Source of the DNA: CAZYFH01 sp964646815
Lineage (GTDB): Bacteria; Acidobacteriota; Vicinamibacteria; Vicinamibacterales; UBA8438
Reading direction: 5' to 3'
Assembly: GCA_964646815.1 (NCBI GenBank)
Contig: CAZYFH010000004.1
Span: 100,168 to 164,167, forward strand
Length of the DNA stretch: 64,000 nt
Within the stretch, counting starts at the first letter, position 1; each line of letters begins with the position of its first letter. The position numbers and the translations under genes are program-made. Positions 35,372 to 44,815 of the stretch are shown piece by piece. The notes beneath the pieces are model-generated. The model saw nothing but the letters and a program-made list of their open reading frames with translations. It did no database searches and had not been told where the DNA came from.

Positions 35372-35715
35372 GGTTCACTCCCGTATCACGACGTCGGCGC
35401 ACCCGTCGGTTCGAACCGCGTCCCGCTGCGTCCCCGCGCACGCGGTCCAACCACACCCCGCGCCGGCACGACATCAACCGCCCGAGCCGCGTCGGTAGCG
35501 ACAGCGCGCGGCTGTCCGCTCGCGCGCCGAGCTTGCCTACAGGACCACGAGACGGAGCGCAGAGACCGCTGCGCATAGCTCGGTGACGTGCACCGCCCGA
35601 ATGGTGTCGGCAACCCACGCGCGGGTTCGCGCCGCCGAGGTCGGGGCCGGCACCATCGCAACGGTGATAGGCTGCTGGGGCCCGGCGCTAACGTCTCGAC
35701 CGAGGCCCGATACCG
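35372..35715. other. Non-coding stretch between RRM and GMC genes
   Basis: About 340 bases without a supported gene; frames here are shadows of the GMC gene or lack any recognisable pattern. No T-run terminator was seen. The GMC start has only a weak SD. Confidence 0.35.
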
Positions 35716-37428
35716 ATGGCCAGCACGCAGCGAAGCCCAGAGATCCACGACGTTGTCGTCATCGGCTCGGGGGCCGGTGGCGCGACGGTGGCGCACGTGC
35801 TCACCCGTCTCGGCGTGAAGGTGACGTTGCTCGAGGCCGGACCGATGCTCGACCCCTACCGGGAGTACAAGGAGCACGAGTGGCCGTACGACTATGACCA
35901 CCGAGGTGCGGAGGAGGGCGGGGCTCGATATTTCGGCGAGGGCAAAACGTTCGGGTTCTTCTCGACGACGAGCGGCGGGTGGGAACTGGACGGCGAGCCG
36001 TATACGGTCGGCGATGATACGGACGACTTCCGGTGGTTCCGCTCGCGAATCGTGGGCGGCCGGACGAACCACTACGGGCGGATGACGTTCCGGTTCTCCG
36101 ACTACGACTTCAAGCCGTACGACCGCGACGGGCTGGGATGGAACTGGCCGATCACCTACGACGATCTCGCCCCCTACTACGACATGGCCGAGACCTTCAT
36201 CGGGGTCGTCGGCAGTCGCGAAGGTCTGCGCAGCGCGCCAGACGGCGTGTTTCACGACCCGCCAATGCCGAAGGCTCACGAACTGCTCATCCAGCGTGCC
36301 AGCCATCGCATGGGAATCCCCTGCATCCCCAACCGACGCGCGGTCCTCACGCGACCGATCAACGGCCGGCCCGCGTGTCACTATTGCGGTCAATGTGGTC
36401 GCGGCTGTCTGACCGCATCCAACTATTCGGCTAGTCAGGTACAGATCTTCCCTGCGCTCGAAACCGGCCGGCTCGATCTGATCGACATGGCGATGGCGCG
36501 CGCGATCACGACCGACGGTAATAGACGCGTGACAGGCGTGATCTATCTCGACAAGCGGACCCGCGAGGAGCGCGAGATTCGGTGTCGTGTGCTGGTCGTG
36601 GCGGCGAGCGCGTGCGAGTCAGCCCGCCTGCTGTTGAACTCGAAACCCAGGGAATTCCCGTCGGGCGTCGCCAACAGTTCGGGGGTCGTCGGCCGATTCC
36701 TGATGGACACCGTTGGCTTCGGCCTCGGCGGCTACGTGCCGGCACTCGAGGGACTCCCCCGCTACAACAGTGATGGCGCCGGCGGGGCTCACCTCTACAT
36801 GCCATGGTGGGGCGTGGATGACCAGCAGGCGCTCGGCTTCCCACGCGGCTATCACATCGAGATAGGGGGCGGCTACGGGATGCCTGGTATTGGCTCGTTC
36901 GGGGGTGCGGCCCGCCGCGGCGGATACGGGGTGGCCATCAAGGAGGAGGCGCGGCGCGACTACGGCACCCGCGTCAGCCTCAGCGGCCGCGGCGAGATGA
37001 TCCCGAACACGTCCAGCTACTGCGAGATCGACCCGACCGTCGTGGACCGGTGGGGCATTCCCGTCCTGCGTTTTCACTTCAAGTGGAGCGACTACGAGCT
37101 GGCCCAGGCGAAACACATGAGGCAGACGTTCGCCGAGATGATCACGCTCATGGGCGGCGACCCTGGGCCGCCGTCCACCCGGGATGCGACCGGCATCTCG
37201 ATCGGGGGAAGCATCATTCACGAGGTGGGGACCGCCCGTATGGGCGAGGATCCGCGGGTATCGGTGCTGAACGGGTTCTGTCAGACGCACGACGCCAAGA
37301 ACCTCTTCGTCTGCGACGGTGCGGCGTTCGTCAGCAACCCCGACAAGAACCCGACGTTGACCATCAACGCGCTGGCGTGGCGGGCATCCGAGTATCTGGC
37401 AGAAGAAATGGGGCGGGGGAATCTGTAG
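35716..37428 (+). CDS. GMC-family FAD oxidoreductase
   Basis: 570 residues. The FAD dinucleotide motif is VVIGSGAGGATVAHVL near the N-terminus; the GMC C-terminal block ends LFVCDGAAFVSNPDKNPTLT, and a CHYCGQCGRGC cysteine cluster lies near residue 220, as in the large subunit of gluconate/2-keto-gluconate-type dehydrogenases. Oxidises an alcohol group of a sugar or sterol-like substrate. It has no signal peptide, but the next gene is a subunit-3-like protein with a Tat signal, which would carry the complex out of the cytoplasm. Spacing to that gene is 49 bases. Confidence 0.9.
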   Translation: MASTQRSPEIHDVVVIGSGAGGATVAHVLTRLGVKVTLLEAGPMLDPYREYKEHEWPYDYDHRGAEEGGARYFGEGKTFGFFSTTSGGWELDGEPYTVGDDTDDFRWFRSRIVGGRTNHYGRMTFRFSDYDFKPYDRDGLGWNWPITYDDLAPYYDMAETFIGVVGSREGLRSAPDGVFHDPPMPKAHELLIQRASHRMGIPCIPNRRAVLTRPINGRPACHYCGQCGRGCLTASNYSASQVQIFPALETGRLDLIDMAMARAITTDGNRRVTGVIYLDKRTREEREIRCRVLVVAASACESARLLLNSKPREFPSGVANSSGVVGRFLMDTVGFGLGGYVPALEGLPRYNSDGAGGAHLYMPWWGVDDQQALGFPRGYHIEIGGGYGMPGIGSFGGAARRGGYGVAIKEEARRDYGTRVSLSGRGEMIPNTSSYCEIDPTVVDRWGIPVLRFHFKWSDYELAQAKHMRQTFAEMITLMGGDPGPPSTRDATGISIGGSIIHEVGTARMGEDPRVSVLNGFCQTHDAKNLFVCDGAAFVSNPDKNPTLTINALAWRASEYLAEEMGRGNL

Positions 37429-37470
37429 GGTTCCAGCATCCGGGGTCCAAGGTTCAGGGTTCAAGAAGGC
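37429..37470 (+). repeat. Short GGTTC-rich repeat between GMC and its partner
   Basis: The gap contains three near-copies of GGTTC-A/C within 40 bases (ggttccag, ggttcagggttcaag). Such GGGTTCA runs are common intergenic repeats in acidobacterial-type genomes as I remember them. It separates two genes that should be co-expressed, so it may act on the transcript, but this is speculation. Confidence 0.3.
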
Positions 37471-37477
37471 TACCGTC

Positions 37478-38128
37478 GTGAACGAGGGCAGATCGCAGAA
37501 AGCGGCTGGCGCGACGGGCCGCGTGTCGCGGCGGGCGGTGTTGCGACAGTTGGCGCTCGCGGCGACCGCTGCCGGCGCCGGCGCGTTCAATCTCGACGCG
37601 GCCAGAGTCGTGCACGCCCTCGCCGGCGAGGCGCGCGTACAACCCGGCGGCTACACGCCACAGGCGCTGACGGCGCGTGAGTTCCGGACCGTGACCCGGT
37701 TGGCGGAGCTCATCATCCCGGCGGACGCCGGTGGCGGGAGCGGTGTCGACGCCGGTGCCCCCGAGTTCATCGACCTCCTCTGCAGCCAGAACGCCGAGCT
37801 AACCGATATCTACGCCGGCGGCCTCGCCTGGCTCGACGCTGCCATGCGCCGACGCGACGGTTCCGCGTTCGGCGACGCCCCGCCAGACCGGCAAGCGGCG
37901 ATGCTCGACGCGCTCGTCGCCGCCGAGCGTGGAGGCCGCACGCGCGACATGGGGCCCGGCGTAGAGTTTTTTGCTTGGATCCGTCGGATGACCGTCGACG
38001 CGTACTACACGAGTCCGATCGGGATCCACGATGTCGGTTACCGGGGCAATGCCTCGCTGGCATCGTACGAGACGCCGACCGCTGCCGTCGAGCACATCAA
38101 CCGCGCGGCCGAGGACCTTGGACTCTAG
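37478..38128 (+). CDS. Gluconate 2-dehydrogenase subunit 3-like, Tat-exported
   Basis: 216 residues. Tat signal VSRRAVLRQLALAATAAG, then the subunit 3 domain (LTAREFRTVTRLAELIIP.., DLLCSQNAELTDIYAGGL, FFAWIRRMTVDAYYTSPIG). The family is the small subunit of membrane-bound flavoprotein dehydrogenases and carries the folded large subunit through Tat. GTG start at 37478. The cytochrome subunit is not in the window. Confidence 0.88.
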   Translation: MNEGRSQKAAGATGRVSRRAVLRQLALAATAAGAGAFNLDAARVVHALAGEARVQPGGYTPQALTAREFRTVTRLAELIIPADAGGGSGVDAGAPEFIDLLCSQNAELTDIYAGGLAWLDAAMRRRDGSAFGDAPPDRQAAMLDALVAAERGGRTRDMGPGVEFFAWIRRMTVDAYYTSPIGIHDVGYRGNASLASYETPTAAVEHINRAAEDLGL

Positions 38129-38215
38129 TGGTCAGCGCCTCGGAATTGGTACAATAGGGTGTTGTGACGGGCGCTAATGTGCCCGTTCCAAGTGCACTGT
38201 TCGGGGAGGTCGCTT

Positions 38216-38476
38216 GTGGCCAATCGAGGACGTCCAACTCAGACGAAACGGCAGCGGGAGCGGGCTCGCCATGACCGCGCGAAGATGAAGGACGTGCGGC
38301 GAGCCGAAACGCGGGCGCGGCGGGCGGACGCTCCGGCGCGGCCAACCGACTACGACCCGGATATCGCCGGGATGACGGCTGGACCGCAGGCTCCACCTGA
38401 CTGGCAGCGGGAGTTCTTCGAGGAAGAACAGCGGGCGAAGGAAGCCGCGGAGAAAGCAGCGCAGGAAGGCGACTAG
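38216..38476 (+). CDS. Small, strongly charged hypothetical protein
   Basis: 86 residues from GTG 38216 with ggggagg 5 bases upstream. Begins MANRGRPTQTKRQRERAR, and about half of the residues are Arg, Lys, Glu or Asp; the second half has DPDIAGMTAGPQAPP and a Glu/Lys helix. It looks like a nucleic-acid- or ribosome-associated small protein, but I know no function. A TACAAT -10-like element lies about 65 bases before the start. Confidence 0.55.
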   Translation: MANRGRPTQTKRQRERARHDRAKMKDVRRAETRARRADAPARPTDYDPDIAGMTAGPQAPPDWQREFFEEEQRAKEAAEKAAQEGD

Positions 38477-38528
38477 CCTCGCCCCGCCTTCTGACGCACC
38501 CACGGTCGCGACCCTGCCGTGCTCACGG

Positions 38529-39790
38529 TCACTGACTCTCGGTCGTCGTCTTGAATGCCTTGAGCTCGATCGTCGAGTAGAACCCGATCATCATCTCTTC
38601 CCACGTCTGGTCGCCGTAGCGCACCTCCGCGGACGGATCCGGATTATGCCTACTGTTGGCTGAGTTGTCGAAGTGCATCACGACTTCGAGCTCCGACCCA
38701 GCCGGCATAAGCACCCGCCGTTCCAGTTCATAGCGTAGCTGCCAGTTGAAATCGCAGCTCGGCACCCACAATATGACTTCTTCCCGGCCATCGGGGTGCG
38801 GATAGTGTATTTGGCGTCCTTCCCACGGACATGCTTGTACGGCATCATCGTGGTGAGGTATGTATCTGTCTTGATCGGACGCACCGCGCGCACCTCGTGG
38901 TTCGCGTCGCCGGGCGGGATCATAAAGCCCCGGTCGGCCACCTAGCCGCTACCGGTCTTGCAGAGGCTCTCCGGCGGCTGCGTGGCGAGCACGACACCCC
39001 AACTACTTATACTTACGTCGCTGACCGGGACCCCGATCGATGTGTAGTGCATCTGCGCTTCGATATCGGCGCCCGCGGGGATCCGCCTCGCTACGCCGTC
39101 CGGAAACACTCGGCCGACGCGATTCGGCACGAACCCGCCGACAGCGGCACCCGGCAACCGCTGACGGGAGCGGTCGCGTGTCAGCTTCGGCGCCGGGTCA
39201 GGGGTCTGGCCGTTGCCTTCGAGCACCTGGGGTATCACGTAATGGACGACCCGACGGTCGCCCGGTCGGTATTCCGTCGCTGAGATCAAGATGTCCTCCG
39301 GCAGGTTCGTTGGCATCGTGATGTAGAGATACGGGACCGTGCCGTCGGCCGGCACCTCGAACGCCTCGACCATGGTGAAGATCAAGTCGGGTTCGCCAAT
39401 CGACCAGCCATCGGCGCACGCCGGCGCCTCCAGCGAGTCGGCGGCGTCCCCCTTCGGGGCGCCGGCGTCGACCCACGACGCGATCGTGTCGATCTCCTCC
39501 TGCGACAGACTCTGATCGTTGTGGCATAGCGCTGAATACCGCGCGCCACGCCCCAGGGCGGCATGTCGCGGTCCTGCACCTTCATCTTGATGACACGCGC
39601 CCCCGGTCGCGCGTCCGCGTAGGTCATCAGGGACATCGGCGCCATGTGATTAGGCCGATGGCACGCGACGCAATTGTCGAAGAGGGTCGGCGCGTACGAA
39701 GCATCGTAGTACCCGGGAGCATGTTCCGCAACTTCGTGTCGTGTCCCGCCGCCTCACGTAGACCCGTGGGCCGTTCGCGCCCTGAGCGAA
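38529..39790 (-). pseudogene. Broken cytochrome-c/copper-monooxygenase-like secreted protein gene
   Basis: On the minus strand several frames together give one protein: TLFDNCVACHRPNHM (CxxCH haem site), APMSLMTYADARP, DRDMPPWGVARG, a frameshift near 39530, HNDQSLSQEEIDTIASWVDA and VPYLYITMPTNLPEDI. It continues with ADIEAQMHYTSIG, a TAG after CKTGSG (about 38942), GFMIPPGDANHEVRA, a frameshift near 38805, and PSCDFNWQLRYELE to DQTWEEMMIGFY. This fits an acidobacterial-type family with a cytochrome c domain and an ascorbate-dependent-monooxygenase-like core. Two frameshifts and a stop make it non-functional. The 5' end is not found. Confidence 0.78.
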
Positions 39791-40160
39791 AAAGGGAGGC
39801 AGCCTAAGAGGCGAACTCCCCCCAACCAGACCCGGCGTGACTGGGCCACGCCGCAAGGCGACCTGCCCGGCTGCCTAGGCGCCGCGGCCGCTCCTGAAGC
39901 GACCGACGACGCGCCTGACTCTGTCAACCCATCGCTCGCCGCGAACCTGCACCGGAATCCGGCGCGACCTGTGTTCGATGTCGACGCTCCGCGACATAGG
40001 CGCTCGCGGGATCGGTTGGTCCGTGGTTCCATCCGACCATGCAACGATTCGCGTGACGTGAACAAACGTGCGGTGCGTCATAGCTCGGCGCTCCTTCAAT
40101 GCATCTCTCTCCACGGCGGAGCGCCTGCCGCTCGGGCCCGGCGCCCCGCCCCGTGCGCGA
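39791..40160. other. No supported gene between the broken cytochrome gene and hsp20
   Basis: About 370 bases. Frames present on both strands lack any family pattern or SD. Probably the lost 5' end of the broken gene plus untranslated DNA downstream of hsp20. Confidence 0.35.
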
Positions 40161-40607
40161 TCACGCCGCCTTGGACGACGTCGCGCTACCGATCTCAATC
40201 CGCCTCGGCTTCGCGGCCTCCGTCACCGGCAACGTCAGCGCGAGCATGCCGTGCTCGAAGGTCGCACTGACGTGATCGGCAGCGATACTGTCGGGCAACG
40301 TGAAGCGGCGATCGAAGCGACCGTAGCCGAACTCAGACAGGTGGCGGTCGGTCTGCTCCTGTTTTCGCTCACCTGTAACCGTCAGCACGTCGCCGTTGAG
40401 GTCCACGCTGACGTCTTTTGGGTCGATCCCGGGCAACGCCATCCGGACCTTCCAGCCGTCCTTGTCCGACGAGACTTCCGTGGCAGGCACCCAGGACCTG
40501 TCGCCCTCGGCAGGGACCCGGTCCGACGACCAGCCGAACCCCCGGTCCAGCTCCTGATGAAGGTCGTTCATCTCGACGAATGGATTCCAACGAATCAAGG
40601 TCAACAT
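40161..40607 (-). CDS. Hsp20/alpha-crystallin small heat-shock protein
   Basis: 148 residues, ATP-independent holdase chaperone, cytoplasmic. N-terminus MLTLIRWNPFVEMNDLHQEL, then the alpha-crystallin domain with MALPGIDPKDVSVDLNGD, GYGRFDRRFTLP and the conserved GMLALTLPVTE before a short tail. ATG at 40607 has gaggaaag upstream. The promoter region is unusually AT-rich. Confidence 0.93.
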   Translation of the reverse strand: MLTLIRWNPFVEMNDLHQELDRGFGWSSDRVPAEGDRSWVPATEVSSDKDGWKVRMALPGIDPKDVSVDLNGDVLTVTGERKQEQTDRHLSEFGYGRFDRRFTLPDSIAADHVSATFEHGMLALTLPVTEAAKPRRIEIGSATSSKAA

Positions 40608-40660
40608 CGCTCTTTCCTCCTCTTCCGGGAATCGCCCGGCACTTTCCAGTTTCCACAGGC

Positions 40661-40690
40661 ATTGTGCCTGAAGTGTTCCCACTATGTCAA
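40661..40690 (-). promoter_or_regulatory. Possible hsp20 promoter in an AT-rich patch
   Basis: On the minus strand a perfect TTGACA (40690-40685) is followed by 18 bases and CACAAT (40666-40661), about 55 bases before the hsp20 ATG. The flanking 40685-40740 is about 70 percent A+T, against about 35 percent elsewhere. No CIRCE inverted repeat was seen. The best promoter-like signal in the window, but not tested. Confidence 0.45.
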
Positions 40691-40842
40691 TACATATAAG
40701 TCATATTATCTATTGTATAAACACTCATATAATGAGACGTTTCGTCCACAGGCGAAGTTCACAAGCTTCGAAGTCCTCGAATGGTTCCTGGGTTTTACTC
40801 GTAGCGGAGGGGGCCACCCCGCCCTGTGACCAGCCAGCGGTG

Positions 40843-42771
40843 CTACTGGCCGGCCTCACCCTCCCACCCCAGGATCTCGTCGATCGTCTCGGTCGAGACC
40901 GGATGGTAGCCGGGTCGAGCGCGGCGGTAGATGCGGAGCGCGCGGGCGCGGCCATCAGGCGTTGCGGCGAGCGCCTCGTAGAGCGGGCGAATCAGCTTAC
41001 GGCGACCGATGTCCCGGAGGTACCGCTCAAGGCGGTCATCAGCGCTCCGATAGCCGTTGCGAATCGCCGTCAACAGCCATTGATGCGCGATTTCGGCGTT
41101 CCCGACCTCGGTCAGGCCGAATGCGTCGTCCAACTCGGCAAGCCGTGCGACGCTGAGCGCGGCCGGCAGCATCGTGAGGAAGTGCAGCCATTCGTGCGTC
41201 GACCACTCACCGGTCGCGAGCTCGGCTGCTAGCGTCGCCCCGCTGCCCCACGCGGCCGCCTGCGCCTCCACGCGTTCGAAGACGTCGGACACCGGTTCTG
41301 GCGCATTCGCGGGCAGACCTGGCTCCCGGATCCACGCGTCGAGCGGCACCCGTTCGGCCACCGCCCCGCCGGCGTCGACCAAATGCATCTTGAGGTAGTC
41401 CACAAAGTCGGCCGTCGTGATGCTCGTGAACGCGAAGTGATCGAAGTAGCCGCGCAGGAACGCATCAAAACGCTTACGACCCACCGTATCTTCGAGATGC
41501 CGGAGAAACAACGCGCCCTTCTCGTAGGGGATCTGGGTCATCCCGTCGTCCGGATCCCGCCCGGTGAGGTCGACGTGGAGCAACTGGTCGGCATCCTCAA
41601 GCCGGTCGAGGTCCAACTGCAGGACCCGGCGGCCGAGCACCGCTTCCATGTCAGCGCGCGACCGTCCGTACACCTGCTCGAGGATGCGGCGCTCGATGTA
41701 AACGGTGAAGCCCTCGTTTAGCCAGAAGTCGCGCCAGGTGGCGTTCGTGACGAGGTTGCCCGACCACGAATGTGCCAACTCGTGGGCCACCAGCGACACA
41801 AGACTCTTGTCGCCCGCCAGGATGGTGGGCGTGGCGAACGTGAGTCGCGGATTTTCCATGCCGCCGAAGGGAAAGCTGGGCGGCAGGACGAGCAGGTCGT
41901 ATCGCTCCCAGCGATACGGGCCGTAGAGCCGCTCCGTGGCCACAATCATCGACTCGGTGTCGGCAAACTCCGCGGCCGCCGCCGCGATCACCGGGGGCTC
42001 GGCGTAGACGCCGGCGCGATCACCGAGCGGCTCGAAGGCGAGATCGCCAACGGCAAGCGCGATGAGATATGGCGGGATCGCCTGCCGCATGTCGAGCCGG
42101 TAGTCCCCATCCACCGCCGCGTCGGCGTCGTTGCCCGCGCTCATGACCGCGCGCAATCCAGGCGGTGTTCGCACGCGGGCGCCGTAGGTCACGCGCACAC
42201 CGGGGCTGTCCTGAAGTGGGATCCAGCTGCGGGCGTGAATCGCCTGCGACTGTGTGAACATGAACGGATGCTCGCCGCCCGCCGTCTGGGCGGGCGTCAG
42301 CCACTGCAGCCCGGACGCGGCGGGGCTTGTCTCGTAGGCAACCCGTACCCGTGTCGCCCCAGTAGGGAGAAAGATCCGCAGCGGCGCGCCGAGGATTGGA
42401 TCGGCATCGCCTAGGTCGTAGGTCGCCGCCATGAAGCCGTCTGCGGCCGACCAGCTCTCGACACTACGGATGGTCAACTCCCGGGTGTCGAGCGCGAGCG
42501 TGTCGGCGTCGTTGCTGACGCGGTCGAACGAGAGCATCGCCGATCCACGTAGCTGCCGCTCGTCGAACACGACGTCGAGATCGAGCTCGACGTGTGTCAC
42601 GCGGACGGCGTCGGCATTGGCGTACGAGTGGAGATCGCGTCGTCCTGGATCCAGGCTTTCGTTGTCAGGCGGGAATGAAGCGCTGCAGGCCATCAGGCTA
42701 CACGCAAGGAGGAGCGCGATCGGATGTCTTCCCGAGCCTCGATCCTCTAGTCCAGCGCCTCGAGCTACCAC
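40843..42771 (-). CDS. M1-family aminopeptidase lipoprotein (leukotriene A4 hydrolase-like)
   Basis: 642 residues. Lipoprotein-like N-terminus (IALLLACSLMACSA). The exopeptidase motif FGGMENPRL and the zinc site HELAHSW..LNEGF (HExxH plus Glu 18 residues on) are complete. A C-terminal helical domain (from about residue 490) matches the LTA4-hydrolase C-terminal fold, so the subgroup is LTA4H/cold-active aminopeptidase. GTG start at 42771 overlaps the previous stop by 7 bases; a start a little downstream is possible. Removes N-terminal amino acids from peptides outside the cytoplasm. Confidence 0.9.
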   Translation of the reverse strand: MVARGAGLEDRGSGRHPIALLLACSLMACSASFPPDNESLDPGRRDLHSYANADAVRVTHVELDLDVVFDERQLRGSAMLSFDRVSNDADTLALDTRELTIRSVESWSAADGFMAATYDLGDADPILGAPLRIFLPTGATRVRVAYETSPAASGLQWLTPAQTAGGEHPFMFTQSQAIHARSWIPLQDSPGVRVTYGARVRTPPGLRAVMSAGNDADAAVDGDYRLDMRQAIPPYLIALAVGDLAFEPLGDRAGVYAEPPVIAAAAAEFADTESMIVATERLYGPYRWERYDLLVLPPSFPFGGMENPRLTFATPTILAGDKSLVSLVAHELAHSWSGNLVTNATWRDFWLNEGFTVYIERRILEQVYGRSRADMEAVLGRRVLQLDLDRLEDADQLLHVDLTGRDPDDGMTQIPYEKGALFLRHLEDTVGRKRFDAFLRGYFDHFAFTSITTADFVDYLKMHLVDAGGAVAERVPLDAWIREPGLPANAPEPVSDVFERVEAQAAAWGSGATLAAELATGEWSTHEWLHFLTMLPAALSVARLAELDDAFGLTEVGNAEIAHQWLLTAIRNGYRSADDRLERYLRDIGRRKLIRPLYEALAATPDGRARALRIYRRARPGYHPVSTETIDEILGWEGEAGQ

Positions 42772-43706
42772 GGGATCTGCCGGTTCGTATAGCGCCGCCC
42801 GCGATCCGCCACCTCGGCGCCGGGGTTCGAGCCGATCTTCACACCCTCGTCAATCATCTGCTCGATGTTGGAGGCGTTCATCTGGTTGAGAAAGGGGATG
42901 CCCGCATTTCTCGTCGCCGCGAACACGCGCGCGCGTGCGTCGATGAGCACCTTTGGCATCGGGCCGCTCCGGGTCACGTTGAACGAGAGGCTCATGTCGC
43001 CCGGCCCCCACTCGGCGAACCCGACGCCAGGCACGGCGATGCTGGCTTCCGCGTGCTCGAGGCCGTGCCGATCCTCGATCTTCAGGCCGAGGAGCACCTC
43101 ACCGGCGGGGTTGAGGGGCCATGGATCGGCCAGTTGCTGATATTCCGCGTTCGAGACGCCCCAGATGCGGGCGGCGAAGCCCTGCCCCCCACTCCCGCGC
43201 AGCCCCTCTCCGACATCGGCTGCCGTCGGCCCGTGCGGGTAACGCGCCGCCTGGACGAGCACCTGTACGACCTCCGGCGACCGAGCGTGCGCGAGCAGCA
43301 CGCCATGCACTCCGGCGCCAAGCACCTGCTCTACCATCCAGTAGTTCGACCACATCACCTGTTGGTTGATCCCGCCGAACGGCAGGACTGCGACAACGGC
43401 GGGCGTTCGGTGCCCGCTTGTGGTCGGACCACCATCGACGAGGCCCTGCATGAAGGCGCGCAGGGCCAACATATCAAACGGGCTGTGCTCCATGTTGTAC
43501 GTGATGTAGTCGGCCCACGTCTGCGCCAGCGCCTTGCCTTCGTCATACCCTCCACCGTTCACCTGTGTGTAATAGATCGGTTGGCCCCGCTCGAGCAGCT
43601 CGACCGCCTTGTTGATTCGCGTCGGTGTGTATGGCGCGTCCCCCTGTCCGGCAGGTACGGCGGCGGCGACGAGCAGCGCAACGGCGAGCAGCGCGGGTGT
43701 TCTCAT
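42765..43706 (-). CDS. Exported HpcH/HpaI aldolase-like protein
   Basis: 313 residues. Signal peptide (PALLAVALLVAAAVPAGQG), then a barrel of the HpcH/HpaI aldolase/citrate lyase beta superfamily: GVLLAHARSPE, GLKIEDRHGLEH (metal-ligand Glu), VPGVGFAEWGPGDMSLSF. Typical members are cytoplasmic; an exported version is unusual but recurs in Acidobacteriota. ATG 43706 with gggagag 3-8 bases upstream. Substrate unknown. Confidence 0.75.
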   Translation of the reverse strand: MRTPALLAVALLVAAAVPAGQGDAPYTPTRINKAVELLERGQPIYYTQVNGGGYDEGKALAQTWADYITYNMEHSPFDMLALRAFMQGLVDGGPTTSGHRTPAVVAVLPFGGINQQVMWSNYWMVEQVLGAGVHGVLLAHARSPEVVQVLVQAARYPHGPTAADVGEGLRGSGGQGFAARIWGVSNAEYQQLADPWPLNPAGEVLLGLKIEDRHGLEHAEASIAVPGVGFAEWGPGDMSLSFNVTRSGPMPKVLIDARARVFAATRNAGIPFLNQMNASNIEQMIDEGVKIGSNPGAEVADRGRRYTNRQIPW

Positions 43707-43763
43707 GATCTCTCCCTCTGTGTGTCTGACTCCGGTCCGCACGAATCTCTCCGACGCGGCACG

Positions 43764-44750
43764 CTAAAACACATCGAGGTCGCGGCCATAGACGACCGGT
43801 CCGTCGTACTGCTCGCGCACTTCTTCCACCAGCTGCTCCGGAGACTCGCCACCGAGATGAAGCTGGTGATAGAGGACGACCATACTGACATTGGCCTTGG
43901 CGGCAATCTCTCCAACCTTGCTGGCCGATGTATGAAAGGTGCCGTGATAGCGCTGCGTTCCCGAATGGCGCTGGTAGAAGCCATACGACCCGTAGGCTTC
44001 GTGCACCAGCACGTCAGCGTCGCGCGCGATATCGACCAACCCGTCGAACGGCCCCGTGTCTCCCGAGATCACCACGGTCCGATCCACGGTCGTGAACTTG
44101 TACCCGTAGGCACGCTCCCAGCTGCCGTGCGGGACGGCAAATGCCTCGACGGTCACGAGGTCGTCTTCGTAGATGACGCCGAGATTGGTCTCGATCTCGT
44201 GAGCATCGACCCGCACCCCACGAGGGTCGAGCCGCTCCGCACCCTCCACCCGGACGCGGATGTCCTCGCGATACGCCTCCAGGATGGCACGCGACATCGC
44301 CTCAATCCCCGGCGGACCGTAGACCACGAGCGGCGCGCGGCGCCCAAGCACCCAGGGCGACAGGATGAGATCCGGATAGCCCACCGTGTGATCCGAGTGG
44401 AGGTGGGTCAGGAATGCAATCCGGAGATTCTGGACGGCCAGACCGGCAACCCCATTCACATAGGCCGCGGCTGCGCGGCGAACGACACCCGGGCCGAAGT
44501 CCACGAGGTAGGGGCTGTCATCGACGACGACCGCGGTGGCCGGTCCCCAGCGTGTCGGCTCTGCCGATGGGGTGCCGGTCCCCAGCAGCACCACACGTGT
44601 CCGTCCCGTGGACGCCTGGATCCGATTTGCCTGCGTCGCCTCGGCCGCCAGAGCGGCGACCGGGTTGGCGACCTCCGTCCCTGGTCCGGCGCAACCCACC
44701 ACGACCGCGCACGGGGTCGCGAGCCAGGCACCTAGCAGCCACACCCGCAT
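43764..44750 (-). CDS. MBL-fold metallo-hydrolase, lipoprotein
   Basis: 328 residues. N-terminal lipoprotein signal (LGAWLATPCAVVVGC). Metallo-beta-lactamase-fold motifs: LLGTGTPSAEPTRWG, FLTHLHSDHTVGYPD (HxHxDH), ISGDTGPFDGL and a terminal His (YHQLHLGG). The layout resembles RNase Z-like arylsulfatases/phosphodiesterases, but export argues against RNA processing. Followed after 57 bases by the aldolase-like gene, probably one operon with it and the M1 gene. Confidence 0.87.
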   Translation of the reverse strand: MRVWLLGAWLATPCAVVVGCAGPGTEVANPVAALAAEATQANRIQASTGRTRVVLLGTGTPSAEPTRWGPATAVVVDDSPYLVDFGPGVVRRAAAAYVNGVAGLAVQNLRIAFLTHLHSDHTVGYPDLILSPWVLGRRAPLVVYGPPGIEAMSRAILEAYREDIRVRVEGAERLDPRGVRVDAHEIETNLGVIYEDDLVTVEAFAVPHGSWERAYGYKFTTVDRTVVISGDTGPFDGLVDIARDADVLVHEAYGSYGFYQRHSGTQRYHGTFHTSASKVGEIAAKANVSMVVLYHQLHLGGESPEQLVEEVREQYDGPVVYGRDLDVF

Positions 44751-44815
44751 CGTGTCATGTTACTCAAAGAGCCCTCCCTCGGCTGAACATCCTGGCGGTC
44801 GCGAGGAGATTCCAG

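Noticed and set aside
42594..44735. Plus-strand frame of 713 codons opposite the aldolase-like and MBL genes
   Set aside because: Spans two real genes on the other strand, with no recognisable domain.
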